Positions 8,830 through 17,507 of a DNA stretch of 64,000 bases are shown piece by piece (within the stretch, counting starts at the first letter, position 1; each line of letters starts with the position of its first letter). The notes under the pieces are model-generated. The model saw only the letters and a list, made by a program, of their open reading frames with translations. It was not told where the DNA came from and did no database searches. Made by a program: the position numbers and the translations under genes. The DNA lies in the IMG/VR virus record IMGVR_UViG_3300047564_002169, positions 34,587 through 98,586 of that record. One strand, written 5' to 3'. The stretch comes from a virus.

Positions 8830-9846
8830 ATGTCAATCGAACAAAAAATTGCTGAAATCCTGGCAGAGTCAAAAATCCACGGTAGCGAAGGTGGTAGCAA
8901 GTCTACTACTGAAAATGCAGCTGCTGGTGACAAAGCTGTGATTCGTAAAGGTAACCCAGTTCCAAATGGCGGTGAAATGCCTAATGCAGACAATCAGCGT
9001 AACAATGTTGATGACGAAGAAGAAGCAGCTAATGCTACTTCTAAGAAACCTAATCCAGCCACTGCTTCTAGCGTTGCTGGTGACCAAGAAGTGGTGCGTC
9101 ACGGCGCAGCAGTTAAAGGTATCAAAGAAGACGTTGATGCATTACTTCACGGTGAAGAACTTTCTGAAGAATTCCGTCAGAAAGCTGAAACTATTTTTGA
9201 AGCAGCTGTTCTTACTCGCGTTAAAGAAGAAGTTGCTCGTATTGAAGCAGAATTCGAAAGTAAACTTGCAGAGCAGGTTGAAAAGAATACAGAGGGTCTT
9301 GTTGAACAAGTTGATGGATATCTCGGCTATATTGCCGAGCAGTGGATGGCACAGAATGAAATTGCCCTTGAGCGTGGTATTAAATCTGAACTTCTTGAAA
9401 GTTTCGTTGCTGGTATGAAGTCTCTTTTCGAAGAGCACTACATCGATGTTCCAGAAGAAAAATATGATGTACTCGGTGAGATGGAAGATCACATCAGTGA
9501 TTTAGAAGCAAAACTTAACGAGCAAGTTTCTGCTAACATCGAATTGTCTAAGACAATCGCTGAAGCAAAACGAGCAGAAATCGTTAAAACCGTAAGCGAA
9601 GGTCTTACTGACATTGAAACTGAAAAGTTCTTAGGGTTAGTTGAAGAACTTTGTTACGAAGATGCTACAACTTTTAAGGCTAAAGTTAAGACTATTCGTG
9701 AAAATTATTTCACAAACAAGCAAAACACAATAGTTGAGTCTGTTGTTACTGATGCACCAGTTGAGATGATCACTGAGCAAAAGAAACCACAAGTCGACCC
9801 AGCTATGACTGCTTACTTGTCAGCACTCAACAAAATCACCAAATAA
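8830..9846 (+). CDS. 22: Prohead scaffold protein gp22
   Basis: Major component of the assembly core around which gp23 polymerises; later degraded by gp21. The 338-residue protein is acidic and strongly helical/coiled-coil from about residue 100 to 300 (for example VARIEAEFESKLAEQVEKN). It has a variable, low-complexity N-terminus. It lies between protease and capsid genes with its own late promoter. T4 gp22 has 269 residues. Confidence 0.9.
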   Translation: MSIEQKIAEILAESKIHGSEGGSKSTTENAAAGDKAVIRKGNPVPNGGEMPNADNQRNNVDDEEEAANATSKKPNPATASSVAGDQEVVRHGAAVKGIKEDVDALLHGEELSEEFRQKAETIFEAAVLTRVKEEVARIEAEFESKLAEQVEKNTEGLVEQVDGYLGYIAEQWMAQNEIALERGIKSELLESFVAGMKSLFEEHYIDVPEEKYDVLGEMEDHISDLEAKLNEQVSANIELSKTIAEAKRAEIVKTVSEGLTDIETEKFLGLVEELCYEDATTFKAKVKTIRENYFTNKQNTIVESVVTDAPVEMITEQKKPQVDPAMTAYLSALNKITK

Positions 9847-9858
9847 AGGAATTACGAT

Positions 9859-11157
9859 ATGACTACTCGTCAACAATTAATGGAAAAATGGGCACCGATT
9901 CTGAATCACGAATCTGCACCTGCAATTAAAGACAACTACCGCAAAGAAGTTACTGCAGTTCTTCTTGAGAACCAAGAACGCGAAATGCAGAAACAGCGTG
10001 AAGCTCTTTTCGAAGCTGCTCCAGCTAACGCAGTTGGCGCATATGGCGACACTGGCGGTTTTGCTAAGTTTGACCCAGTGCTTATCAGCCTAGTTCGTCG
10101 TGCAATGCCACAAATGATCGCTTATGATGTTTGCGGTGTTCAGCCAATGACTCAGCCAACTGGTCTAATTTTTGCAATGAAGTCTCGCTACAGCAACCAA
10201 GGCGGCACTGAAGCTCTGTTCAACGAAGCAGACACTGACTTCTCTGGTACTGGCACCCACTCTGGTGCATACGACTTCGGTGGTTCTGAAACCACTGGTT
10301 CTGGTCTAGCAACTGCTGACGGTGAGCGTCTTGGCCAAGGTGGTACTGGCGACGGTTCTTTCGGTCAGATGGCATTCAGCATCGAAAAGACTTCTGTTAC
10401 TGCAAAGACTCGCGCTTTGAAAGCAGAATACTCTATCGAACTCGCACAAGACATGAAATCTGTTCACGGTCTTGATGCTGAAGGCGAATTGAGCAACATT
10501 CTCTCTACTGAGATCCTTGCTGAAATCAACCGCGAAGTTATCCGTACTATCTACAAGACTGCTAAAGCAGGTGCTGCAGTTGGTACTACTACTGCTGGTA
10601 CGTTTGACCTAGACACTGACTCTAACGGTCGTTGGTCTGTTGAGAAGTTCAAAGGTCTAATGTTCCAAATCGAGCGCGAAGCGAATGCTATCGGTCAACA
10701 GACTCGTCGTGGTCGCGGTAACATCATCATCACTTCTGCAGATGTTGCATCTGCACTAGCGATGGCAGGTGTTCTTGACTATTCTTCTGGTCTAACTGGT
10801 AAGAATGACCTAACTGTTGATGACACTTCTACTACTTTTGCTGGTGTTCTAAACGGCAAGTACAAAGTGTTCGTTGACCCATATACTTCTAACGTTTCCG
10901 CAACTCAGTTCTTCGTTGTTGGTTACAAAGGTACTTCTGCGTTTGACGCTGGCTTGTTCTACTGCCCATACGTTCCTCTACAAATGGTTCGTGCGGTTGA
11001 TCCTAACAGCTTCCAGCCAAAAATTGGCTTCAAGACTCGTTACGGTCTAGTTGCTAACCCATTCGTCAACCTCGACGATGGCACTAGCGGTCAGGACAAC
11101 CTAACTGCTAACGCAAACTACTACTACCGTCGCGTCAAGGTCGTTAACTTGATGTAA
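9859..11157 (+). CDS. 23: Major capsid protein gp23
   Basis: Forms the hexamers of the head shell. The 432-residue protein has the HK97-type T4 capsid signature (YDVCGVQPMTQPTGLIFAMK) and a C-terminal KIGFKTRYGLVANPF. A probable gp21 maturation site, LFE|AAP, is seen after residue 52, giving a mature chain near 380 residues. Codon use is visibly biased to C-ending and CT-rich codons, as in highly expressed genes. A strong terminator follows. Confidence 0.97.
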   Translation: MTTRQQLMEKWAPILNHESAPAIKDNYRKEVTAVLLENQEREMQKQREALFEAAPANAVGAYGDTGGFAKFDPVLISLVRRAMPQMIAYDVCGVQPMTQPTGLIFAMKSRYSNQGGTEALFNEADTDFSGTGTHSGAYDFGGSETTGSGLATADGERLGQGGTGDGSFGQMAFSIEKTSVTAKTRALKAEYSIELAQDMKSVHGLDAEGELSNILSTEILAEINREVIRTIYKTAKAGAAVGTTTAGTFDLDTDSNGRWSVEKFKGLMFQIEREANAIGQQTRRGRGNIIITSADVASALAMAGVLDYSSGLTGKNDLTVDDTSTTFAGVLNGKYKVFVDPYTSNVSATQFFVVGYKGTSAFDAGLFYCPYVPLQMVRAVDPNSFQPKIGFKTRYGLVANPFVNLDDGTSGQDNLTANANYYYRRVKVVNLM

Positions 11158-11200
11158 TTGGTAAGTCGGTTTAATTAAACTGACGCAGAGCAGTAATTAA

Positions 11201-11234
11201 GAGGGAGACTTTAAAGTCTCCCTCTTTTTATTTT
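11201..11234 (+). terminator. Rho-independent terminator after gene 23
   Basis: A long perfect hairpin (GAGGGAGACTTT paired with AAAGTCTCCCTC) followed by TTTTTATTTT. It closes the capsid transcription unit. Confidence 0.9.
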
Positions 11235-11237
11235 GAA

Positions 11238-11244
11238 CTAAATA
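11238..11244 (+). promoter_or_regulatory. Late-type box CTAAATA directly before the gp3-like gene
   Basis: CTAAATA lies only five bases before the ATG at 11,250. If used, transcription would start at or very near the start codon, and no ribosome-binding sequence is visible between them. Confidence 0.4.
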
Positions 11245-11249
11245 ATCAT

Positions 11250-11780
11250 ATGACTACTACAATTACATGCCCATTGCCAGAGAATTTAACTCCATTATCG
11301 CCTAATGGGTTTAATTTCAGTATCACAAAACTTCCAGGAGTATCGTTCTTCTGTCAACAGGTACAGCTTCCAGCAATCACGCTTGGCGAGATTGACCAAA
11401 ATAATCCGTTCGTGAATGCTCCAATCCCAGGAGAAATTCTGACTTACGATCAATTGAATATTCAGTTTTTAATTGATAATCAGATGCTTAACTATAAATC
11501 AGTATATAATTGGATGGTTGCTCTGGGGTTCCCTGAAAATTATGATCAATATAAGAGTTTTATTGCAAACGACACTAATAACTACACAGAACTCGCAAAA
11601 AATTATTCAGACGGAGTTTTGCAAATGTTGACTGGTAACAACGTCACTGCTGCAACTGTAGCCTTTAAAGATTTATTCCCGATTAGCATTGGCTCTTTAA
11701 CGTTTCAAGCGACCAATTCAGACGTGCAGTATCTTGTAGGTGACGCATCTTTTAGATACACCAGTTACAAATTTATCTGA
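11250..11780 (+). CDS. 3: Tail completion/sheath stabiliser gp3-like protein
   Basis: A 176-residue protein with the pattern FSITKLPGVSFFCQQVQLP and a central YNWMVALGFP, seen in tube-fold tail proteins of marine T4-like phages. Its position between 23 and uvsY is where marine T4-like genomes carry gene 3, and T4 gp3 also has about 176 residues. The identity as gp3 rests on synteny and size. A gp54/gp19-like tube protein is the alternative. It lacks a visible ribosome site. Confidence 0.55.
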   Translation: MTTTITCPLPENLTPLSPNGFNFSITKLPGVSFFCQQVQLPAITLGEIDQNNPFVNAPIPGEILTYDQLNIQFLIDNQMLNYKSVYNWMVALGFPENYDQYKSFIANDTNNYTELAKNYSDGVLQMLTGNNVTAATVAFKDLFPISIGSLTFQATNSDVQYLVGDASFRYTSYKFI

Positions 11781-11836
11781 TACAAATTTGTTGTTGTGAT
11801 AATATGAAGTAACATATCACTAATTATGAGGTTATT

Positions 11837-12243
11837 ATGAATATTGAGCAAGTACAAGAAATGTGGGACATTGATTGCCAAATCGATGATAATTATCTCG
11901 GTGAAAATTCCACGCAGACCCCCAAATTACACGCCAAGTACGTCAAACTCTTGGTGCAGGTAAAACTAAAGCACACAAAACTACAATCCGTTTATATCGC
12001 GGGGAACTTTCTCGTGATGAATTAACGAGGCTTGGGTGGGATCAATGGCAAGGAGTCAAACCATTAAAAAATGAAATGGATGAGTTTCTATCAGGAGATT
12101 CTGAATTAGTTACGATTAAAATGAAAATTGATTATCTTGAAACTATGATATATCTTCTTGAATCAATTTTACAACAAATAAAAGCCAGAGACTGGCAGAT
12201 TAAAACAGCCGTGGATTATAAAAAATTCCTGGCTGGTCACTAA
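11837..12243 (+). pseudogene. uvsY: uvsY recombination mediator, apparently frameshifted
   Basis: UvsY loads the UvsX recombinase on gp32-coated single strands. The first frame (start 11,837, GAGG ribosome site) gives MNIEQVQEMWDIDCQIDD and KLHAKYVKLL, typical of marine UvsY, then stops at 12,025. The rest continues in the -1 frame (RLYRGELSRDEL, LGWDQWQGVKPLKNEM, and the end QIKTAVDYKKFLAGH) to TAA at 12,243. The join lies near 11,975-11,990. The segment between the two conserved parts seems a few residues short, which suits a small out-of-frame deletion. No classical slippery heptamer is visible. A sequencing error cannot be excluded. Confidence 0.75.
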
Positions 12244-12259
12244 AAATTCTAGCGCCGTG

Positions 12260-13738
12260 ATGATAAATGTAACAATAGAAAAATTAGACGAAGGGTTCGT
12301 TCGAGTGTTCTCTGATCCGAGCGTGGAACAAGAATTGGTCGACTTCTTTACGTATGAATATCCTGGCGCAAAATTCACCCCAAAATACAAAGCTAGATTA
12401 TGGGATGGTCTAGTCAGATTACTAGATCCTGTAAGAAAAACACTATACGTTGGTCTTGTTGAATATGTGGAACAATTTTGTGAACGTAACGGGTATAATC
12501 TAATATACAAAACCAACATTAATGTCACCAATGGATTTACTACAGATAAAATAGAGCAGTACGTGCGGTCATTAGATTTACCTAGTAAAATTGAAATTAG
12601 AGACTATCAAATTGAAGCCATCACAACTGCTCTTGATAAACAACGAACTCTGTTATTGTCTCCTACTGCGTCAGGAAAATCATTTATAATTTATAGCATT
12701 ATGAGGTGGCACGTAGAACAAGGTCGTAAATGTATTCTTATTGTTCCGACTACATCTCTTGTTGAGCAAATGTGTTCTGATTTCGAAGATTATTCATCAA
12801 TCAATAAGTGGTCTGTCGCTAAACACTGTCAGAAACTTTATTCTGGGTTTCCAAAAAACTTCCAAGCAAACGTTCTTATCACCACATGGCAATCAATCTA
12901 CCTGCAACCAAAAGCATGGTTTAATCAATTTGATGTAATGTTTGGAGATGAAGCTCACAACTTCAAAGCCAAGTCTTTAACTGGAATTATGGAAAAGATG
13001 AATACTGTTGCACATCGTATCGGCACCACTGGTACGTTGGACGACAAAAAGATTCATCGTCTTGTTCTTGAAGGTGTTTTCGGTAAAGTACACAGAGTCA
13101 CGACCACCAAGGCTCTAATGGATTCTGGTAAATTAACCAGCCTAAATATTACTTGTCTGATTCTGAAATATTCAGAAGAGACGCGTAAGGAAAGAAAAAA
13201 CAAGACTTATCAAGAAGAGATGGATTGGCTAATCGCCAACGAGAAGCGTAATAAATTTATACGCAATTTAACTGTAGCATCTAAAGGTAATACTCTTGTT
13301 CTGTTTCAATATGTTGAAAAACATGGTAAAATTCTTTACGAATTAATTAAAGGAAAAGTACACGAAAATAGAAAAATATTTTTTGTGTATGGCGGCACTG
13401 ATGTTGCAGATCGTGAACAAATCCGTCACATCACTGAATTAGAAAATGATGCTATTATTGTGGCAAGTTTTGGAACATTTTCGACTGGTATTAATATTCC
13501 ATCCATAGAGAATGTTATATTTGCGTCTCCTTCAAAATCCAAGATTCGTAATTTGCAAAGTATCGGACGTGGATTAAGGTTAAAAGACGGTAAACAAAAA
13601 TGTAATTTATACGATATAGCTGATGATTTGCATTGGAAAACGTGGAAGAATCACACGTTAAATCACGCAGCGGAGCGATATAAGACGTACGCTCAAGAAG
13701 AATTTAAAGTCAAACTTGTGGAGATTGAGATATGTTAA
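12260..13738 (+). CDS. uvsW: UvsW superfamily 2 helicase
   Basis: ATP-dependent helicase that unwinds R-loops and branched DNA, helping the switch from origin- to recombination-dependent replication. The 492-residue protein has the T4 UvsW N-terminal domain, then SPTASGKS (Walker A), GDEAHNF (motif II) and SIGRGLRLKDG (motif VI). A GTG at 12,257 directly precedes the chosen ATG, and either could be used. It lies just after uvsY, as in T4-like phages. Confidence 0.94.
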   Translation: MINVTIEKLDEGFVRVFSDPSVEQELVDFFTYEYPGAKFTPKYKARLWDGLVRLLDPVRKTLYVGLVEYVEQFCERNGYNLIYKTNINVTNGFTTDKIEQYVRSLDLPSKIEIRDYQIEAITTALDKQRTLLLSPTASGKSFIIYSIMRWHVEQGRKCILIVPTTSLVEQMCSDFEDYSSINKWSVAKHCQKLYSGFPKNFQANVLITTWQSIYLQPKAWFNQFDVMFGDEAHNFKAKSLTGIMEKMNTVAHRIGTTGTLDDKKIHRLVLEGVFGKVHRVTTTKALMDSGKLTSLNITCLILKYSEETRKERKNKTYQEEMDWLIANEKRNKFIRNLTVASKGNTLVLFQYVEKHGKILYELIKGKVHENRKIFFVYGGTDVADREQIRHITELENDAIIVASFGTFSTGINIPSIENVIFASPSKSKIRNLQSIGRGLRLKDGKQKCNLYDIADDLHWKTWKNHTLNHAAERYKTYAQEEFKVKLVEIEIC

Positions 13739-14205
13739 CTGGTAATGAACTCTATGTAATTTTAAAATTCACGTCAGGTGAACTGATAATGGCTACTCTT
13801 CAAGAAGAAGACGAGCAAAACATTATGATTGATTATCCAATAGTTATAAAAACGATTATGGATTATGAAGGCGGTAAAGAACGAGTGAGTGTAAGCCCTC
13901 TGTGTTCGTTCACTAGTGAACATTCGTATGTTATCTCAAAAAACAATGTACTTTACATTAAGAAGTTACATTATGTTTTTATTCCACATTACCAAAGGAT
14001 TGTAAAAGATCAGCAGGAAACTACATCATTTTCCTCGCTAGATTCTAACTCTGACGATTCGCTAGAATGGGATGATGAACCAACCACTCAAGAAGAATCA
14101 ATAAATATGCAAGAAATGTTAACATCTATTGAAGAACTAGATGACGATATTGATTGGGATGAGAAACTAAAGAACTTGGTTCCTGGTAACGATACACTTA
14201 ATTAA
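13732..14205 (+). CDS. Sm-like domain protein
   Basis: A 157-residue protein. Its N-terminal half (YVILKFTSGELIMATLQ) looks like the Sm/LSm beta-barrel found in small marine-phage proteins. The C-terminal half is a long acidic tail (TSIEELDDDIDWDEKL). It overlaps the uvsW end by 7 bases. A second small Sm-like protein lies at 28,592-28,909. Sm-fold proteins usually bind RNA; any phage role here is inferred. Confidence 0.6.
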   Translation: MLTGNELYVILKFTSGELIMATLQEEDEQNIMIDYPIVIKTIMDYEGGKERVSVSPLCSFTSEHSYVISKNNVLYIKKLHYVFIPHYQRIVKDQQETTSFSSLDSNSDDSLEWDDEPTTQEESINMQEMLTSIEELDDDIDWDEKLKNLVPGNDTLN

Positions 14206-14254
14206 CATCATTATCATCCCTAGACACCCTGAATTATGCCTCAAGTCAAATATA

Positions 14255-14298
14255 AAAGCAAATTTATTTTGTAAGAAATTTAAATTTGCTTTTTTTTA
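14255..14298 (+). terminator. Rho-independent terminator before gene 55
   Basis: A 12-bp stem (AAAGCAAATTTA with TAAATTTGCTTT) with an A/T-rich loop is followed by a run of T. It ends the uvsY/uvsW transcript. Confidence 0.85.
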
Positions 14299-14349
14299 TT
14301 ATGTGTTGTATACTTATGAATATATTGACCTATAGAGGAATGTTCATGT

Positions 14350-14907
14350 ATGGCACACTATGTAAATAACGCGGATCTTCTAAAAGCTCTGATAGAGTAT
14401 AGAACAAAAAAAGCTGAAGCTGCGGCTGATGGTAAATCAAAACCACTTGTGAGTGATTACATCGGCGAATGTATTCTTAAGATCGCCACCCGCCTATCTC
14501 ATAAACCCAACTTTATAAATTACTCTTATCGAGAAGACATGATTCTTGATGGTGTGGAAAATTGTATTCAGTACATTGACAACTTCAATCCCGAACGATC
14601 AAGCAATCCCTTTGCATACTTTACGCAGATTATTTACTATGCATTTCTTCGCAGGATTGCTAAAGAAAAGAAACAAAGTTACATTAAAGGCAAATTGATT
14701 CAGGACATGCCATTTGATATGTTCGAGACGCAAGAACACGATGATGATAAAGAATTTCATAATCAGTACATGGAGTTTATGCAACAAAATTATCAGGTAG
14801 ACGATTTTATTGCACGTAAAAAAGCCAACCGTAAAAAGAAGGCTCAAGTTGATTTAGATGATTTTTTAGGTGATAAAAATGACGACCTCGATACAAAAAA
14901 TGATTGA
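14350..14907 (+). CDS. 55: Late sigma factor gp55
   Basis: Directs host RNA polymerase to TATAAATA-type late promoters, several of which are visible in this window. The 185-residue protein matches T4 gp55 length. It carries a region-2-like helix pair (MILDGVENCIQYIDNFNPER, then NPFAYFTQIIYYAFLRRIAK) and a C-terminus rich in Lys/Asp where gp55 contacts its coactivators. An AGAGGAA ribosome site precedes the ATG. The end overlaps the next gene. Confidence 0.92.
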   Translation: MAHYVNNADLLKALIEYRTKKAEAAADGKSKPLVSDYIGECILKIATRLSHKPNFINYSYREDMILDGVENCIQYIDNFNPERSSNPFAYFTQIIYYAFLRRIAKEKKQSYIKGKLIQDMPFDMFETQEHDDDKEFHNQYMEFMQQNYQVDDFIARKKANRKKKAQVDLDDFLGDKNDDLDTKND

Positions 14908-16063
14908 TAAAATTAATAGTAATTACAGAATCACTTCATCTAGAACGAGGGCTAGATTAAAAAAATTAAAAAAACGCAGAAAACGGTTTCAGAACAAACT
15001 ATCTTGGGACATAACTGATAACATATTTAATTTGAATAAAATTATGGAAAATCAAACCGATAAAATTTTTCTAGGCGTTTCAGATTTTGAAGACCTAGTT
15101 ACATCTGAGATTATGCGTAAGCGCGTCAGTGATAATCTCTCCACAGTGCAGCGAGAAACAACTGTTCTCTGCAATCGATCACAATGGCAGAAGTGGGCAG
15201 AAGTACAATTCAAAGATTTTATGTTTGTTCAGACCAATTCTTCTTCTGGGTTTATTGTTGAAGAAAAGACTAACAACCTAATTAAATTTTTCGTCAACAG
15301 TAACTCTACTGAGGTTCGCGCATTCGGTGATGATGATTTCGTTAAGGATGTTATTGATGTTGTTGAATCTGCTTTTTCTGTCGTCACTTCTTACATTGAG
15401 TGGATTTATTCCAGTGATGGCAACTCGGTTAATGTGCCATTGAATCGTGATCGCCTTCCCGTTGCAGAGATGTACCCATTCTTAAATGGAGAATCTCTTG
15501 AGTCATATTATGACCGTTATATGGAATCATCTGCTAACATTCTTCTGCTGATTGGTCCTCCTGGAACTGGTAAGACAACATTCATTCGAGGATTGCTTGC
15601 GCATCGTCAATGTTCTGCAATGGTAACGTATGATGCTGGTATTCTCGAGAAAGATGCATTTTTTGCTGGCTTTATTGAGGATGATGCTTCGGTTATGGTT
15701 CTTGAAGACTCAGACACATTCCTGAAATCTCGCTCTGATGGTAACACGATGATGCATCGATTCCTTAATGTAGGAGACGGTCTGGTTACCACTAAAGGTA
15801 AGAAAATGATTTTCTCAACCAATCTTCCAAGTATCCGCGACATTGATTCTGCGTTGATTCGACCAGGAAGATGTTTTGATATCGTCTCCTTTGATCTTCT
15901 GACTGGCGATCAAGCAAATATTCTTGCTAAAAAACTTGATGTTACTTTGCCAGTTCGCCCAGGCGGTAAAGAAAACGACAAATATTCTATTGCTGAAATT
16001 TTTAATCAACAATCTCAAAAACCGCAAAACTGTACCATGAACAGAAAAGTGGGGTTCATTTAA
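14879..16063 (+). CDS. AAA+ ATPase of unknown role
   Basis: A 394-residue protein with a C-terminal AAA+ module: GPPGTGKTTFIRG (Walker A), VMVLEDSDTFL (Walker B) and IDSALIRPGRCFDIV (arginine-finger region), as in Bcs1/FtsH-type ATPases. The N-terminal ~170 residues are unrecognised. The ATG at 14,879 has an AGGTG ribosome site, inside the end of gene 55. Marine T4-like phages often carry such an ATPase between 55 and 47. Its substrate is unknown. Confidence 0.8.
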   Translation: MTTSIQKMIDKINSNYRITSSRTRARLKKLKKRRKRFQNKLSWDITDNIFNLNKIMENQTDKIFLGVSDFEDLVTSEIMRKRVSDNLSTVQRETTVLCNRSQWQKWAEVQFKDFMFVQTNSSSGFIVEEKTNNLIKFFVNSNSTEVRAFGDDDFVKDVIDVVESAFSVVTSYIEWIYSSDGNSVNVPLNRDRLPVAEMYPFLNGESLESYYDRYMESSANILLLIGPPGTGKTTFIRGLLAHRQCSAMVTYDAGILEKDAFFAGFIEDDASVMVLEDSDTFLKSRSDGNTMMHRFLNVGDGLVTTKGKKMIFSTNLPSIRDIDSALIRPGRCFDIVSFDLLTGDQANILAKKLDVTLPVRPGGKENDKYSIAEIFNQQSQKPQNCTMNRKVGFI

Positions 16064-16106
16064 TCGTGACGAATGTTAATATTAAATTTGTAAACTTGGA
16101 GATTGC

Positions 16107-17162
16107 ATGAGTAAGGTTGCCATTATAACAGATCAACATTTCGGCGCGAGATCGGACAGCATCGCTTTCTTAGATTTTTTTCAGAAGTTTTATGACAATA
16201 TCTTTTTCCCAACCATTGAGAAAGAAGGTATTGACACTGTCTTGATTCTTGGTGATACTTTCGATCGTCGCAAGTATATCAACTTCTATTCTCTGCATCG
16301 AGCAAAAGAAATGTTCTTCAACCTGCTTGCAGCTAAAGGTATTGAAGTTTATATGCTTGCTGGAAACCACGACACATACTATAAAAACACAAACGATGTA
16401 AACTCTCCTGATCTTCTACTACAGGAGTATGGCAACATAACTGTAATTGATACCCCTAGAACCATTAACGTTCATGGTGTCGATATTTGTATGATGCCAT
16501 GGATATGCCCGGAAAATTATCAAGAGTCGCTTGACCACATTAAAACCACAATCGCTGAAATCTGTATGGGACATTTTGAGATCTCTGGGTTCGCGATGTA
16601 TAGGGGGATGACATCTCATGAAGGCTTGGGTAAAGAAACATTCGGAAAGTTTGATATGGTTTTTAGTGGGCATTATCATCACAAAAGTGACGATGGTCAT
16701 ATTTACTATCTGGGAAACCCGTACGAACTCACCTGGCAAGACTTTAACGATCCCAGAGGGTTTCATCTGTTTGATGTATCAACCAGAAAACTTGAATTTA
16801 TCAGAAACCCTTATACTATGTTTGCACGAATCGAATATAACGACAGAGACCAAGAACCACTCGATTTAGATGCTTTAGATTTAAAAGAGTCATATGTAAA
16901 ATTAGTTGTTGTCAATAAAACTGACTTTTATAAATTTGATAAATTTATTCAGAAGTTGTACAATAAGGGTTGCCATGAAATTAAGATTGTTGAAGATATG
17001 TCGGAATTTCAAGAAGGTGAAATTGGAGAAGAAATTAACTTAGAAGACACTCTTTCTGTACTTTCTAATTATATCGACTCTGTTGAAACTGATGTTGATA
17101 AAGAACAAGTTAAAACGTTTATGAGAACCTTATACACAGAGGCTGTTAACTACGAAGATTAA
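16107..17162 (+). CDS. 47: Recombination nuclease subunit gp47 (Mre11/SbcD type)
   Basis: Mn-dependent nuclease that with gp46 resects DNA ends for recombination and degrades host DNA. The 351-residue protein (T4: 339) shows the calcineurin-like metal-binding motifs: ITDQHFG at residues 7-13, GDTFDRR, AGNHDT and the distal GHYHHK. It is followed, after one small gene, by gene 46. Confidence 0.95.
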   Translation: MSKVAIITDQHFGARSDSIAFLDFFQKFYDNIFFPTIEKEGIDTVLILGDTFDRRKYINFYSLHRAKEMFFNLLAAKGIEVYMLAGNHDTYYKNTNDVNSPDLLLQEYGNITVIDTPRTINVHGVDICMMPWICPENYQESLDHIKTTIAEICMGHFEISGFAMYRGMTSHEGLGKETFGKFDMVFSGHYHHKSDDGHIYYLGNPYELTWQDFNDPRGFHLFDVSTRKLEFIRNPYTMFARIEYNDRDQEPLDLDALDLKESYVKLVVVNKTDFYKFDKFIQKLYNKGCHEIKIVEDMSEFQEGEIGEEINLEDTLSVLSNYIDSVETDVDKEQVKTFMRTLYTEAVNYED

Positions 17163-17213
17163 GTTGGCAACAGTTTTAATTTGTGATTTATCTTTTATTT
17201 GGAAATACGTATA

Positions 17214-17507
17214 ATGCAACAACTTGAGATTAAATTTTTCTTTCCACTAACAGAACAAATTCCACTTGATTTGGATTTTAGTCCCTGTTATGAGTATGAA
17301 GCGAATAAACGAGCAGAAATTATTTCGCGTTCTACTCTGAGTGTCAATGGCGGCGGTATCGTGAACACGATGGCATTCACCGACTTACATCAATCATTTA
17401 GTATTAACATCGACCAAACACCATTAACAGTCGTTTCTAAAAATAAACCCAACATCTTTAGAAGATATCTCTACAAGATTCTGGGCGTAACCTGGAAAGT
17501 TAAATGA
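17214..17507 (+). CDS. Conserved small protein between 47 and 46
   Basis: A 97-residue protein (MQQLEIKFFFPLTEQIPLDL) with a basic C-terminus (RRYLYKILGVTWKVK). The ATG at 17,214 is preferred to an upstream TTG. Its stop overlaps the start of gene 46 by 4 bases, so the two are probably translationally coupled. Marine T4-like phages often have a small gene here. Function unknown. Confidence 0.7.
   Translation: MQQLEIKFFFPLTEQIPLDLDFSPCYEYEANKRAEIISRSTLSVNGGGIVNTMAFTDLHQSFSINIDQTPLTVVSKNKPNIFRRYLYKILGVTWKVK

Noticed and set aside
8966-9418. 150-residue plus-strand frame inside gene 22
   Set aside because: Shadow frame of the scaffold gene: Leu/Lys-rich composition and no ribosome site.
11955-11995. 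Programmed -1 frameshift in uvsY
   Set aside because: No X-XXY-YYZ slippery heptamer in the right frame and no strong downstream pseudoknot seen. A deletion or sequencing error fits better.
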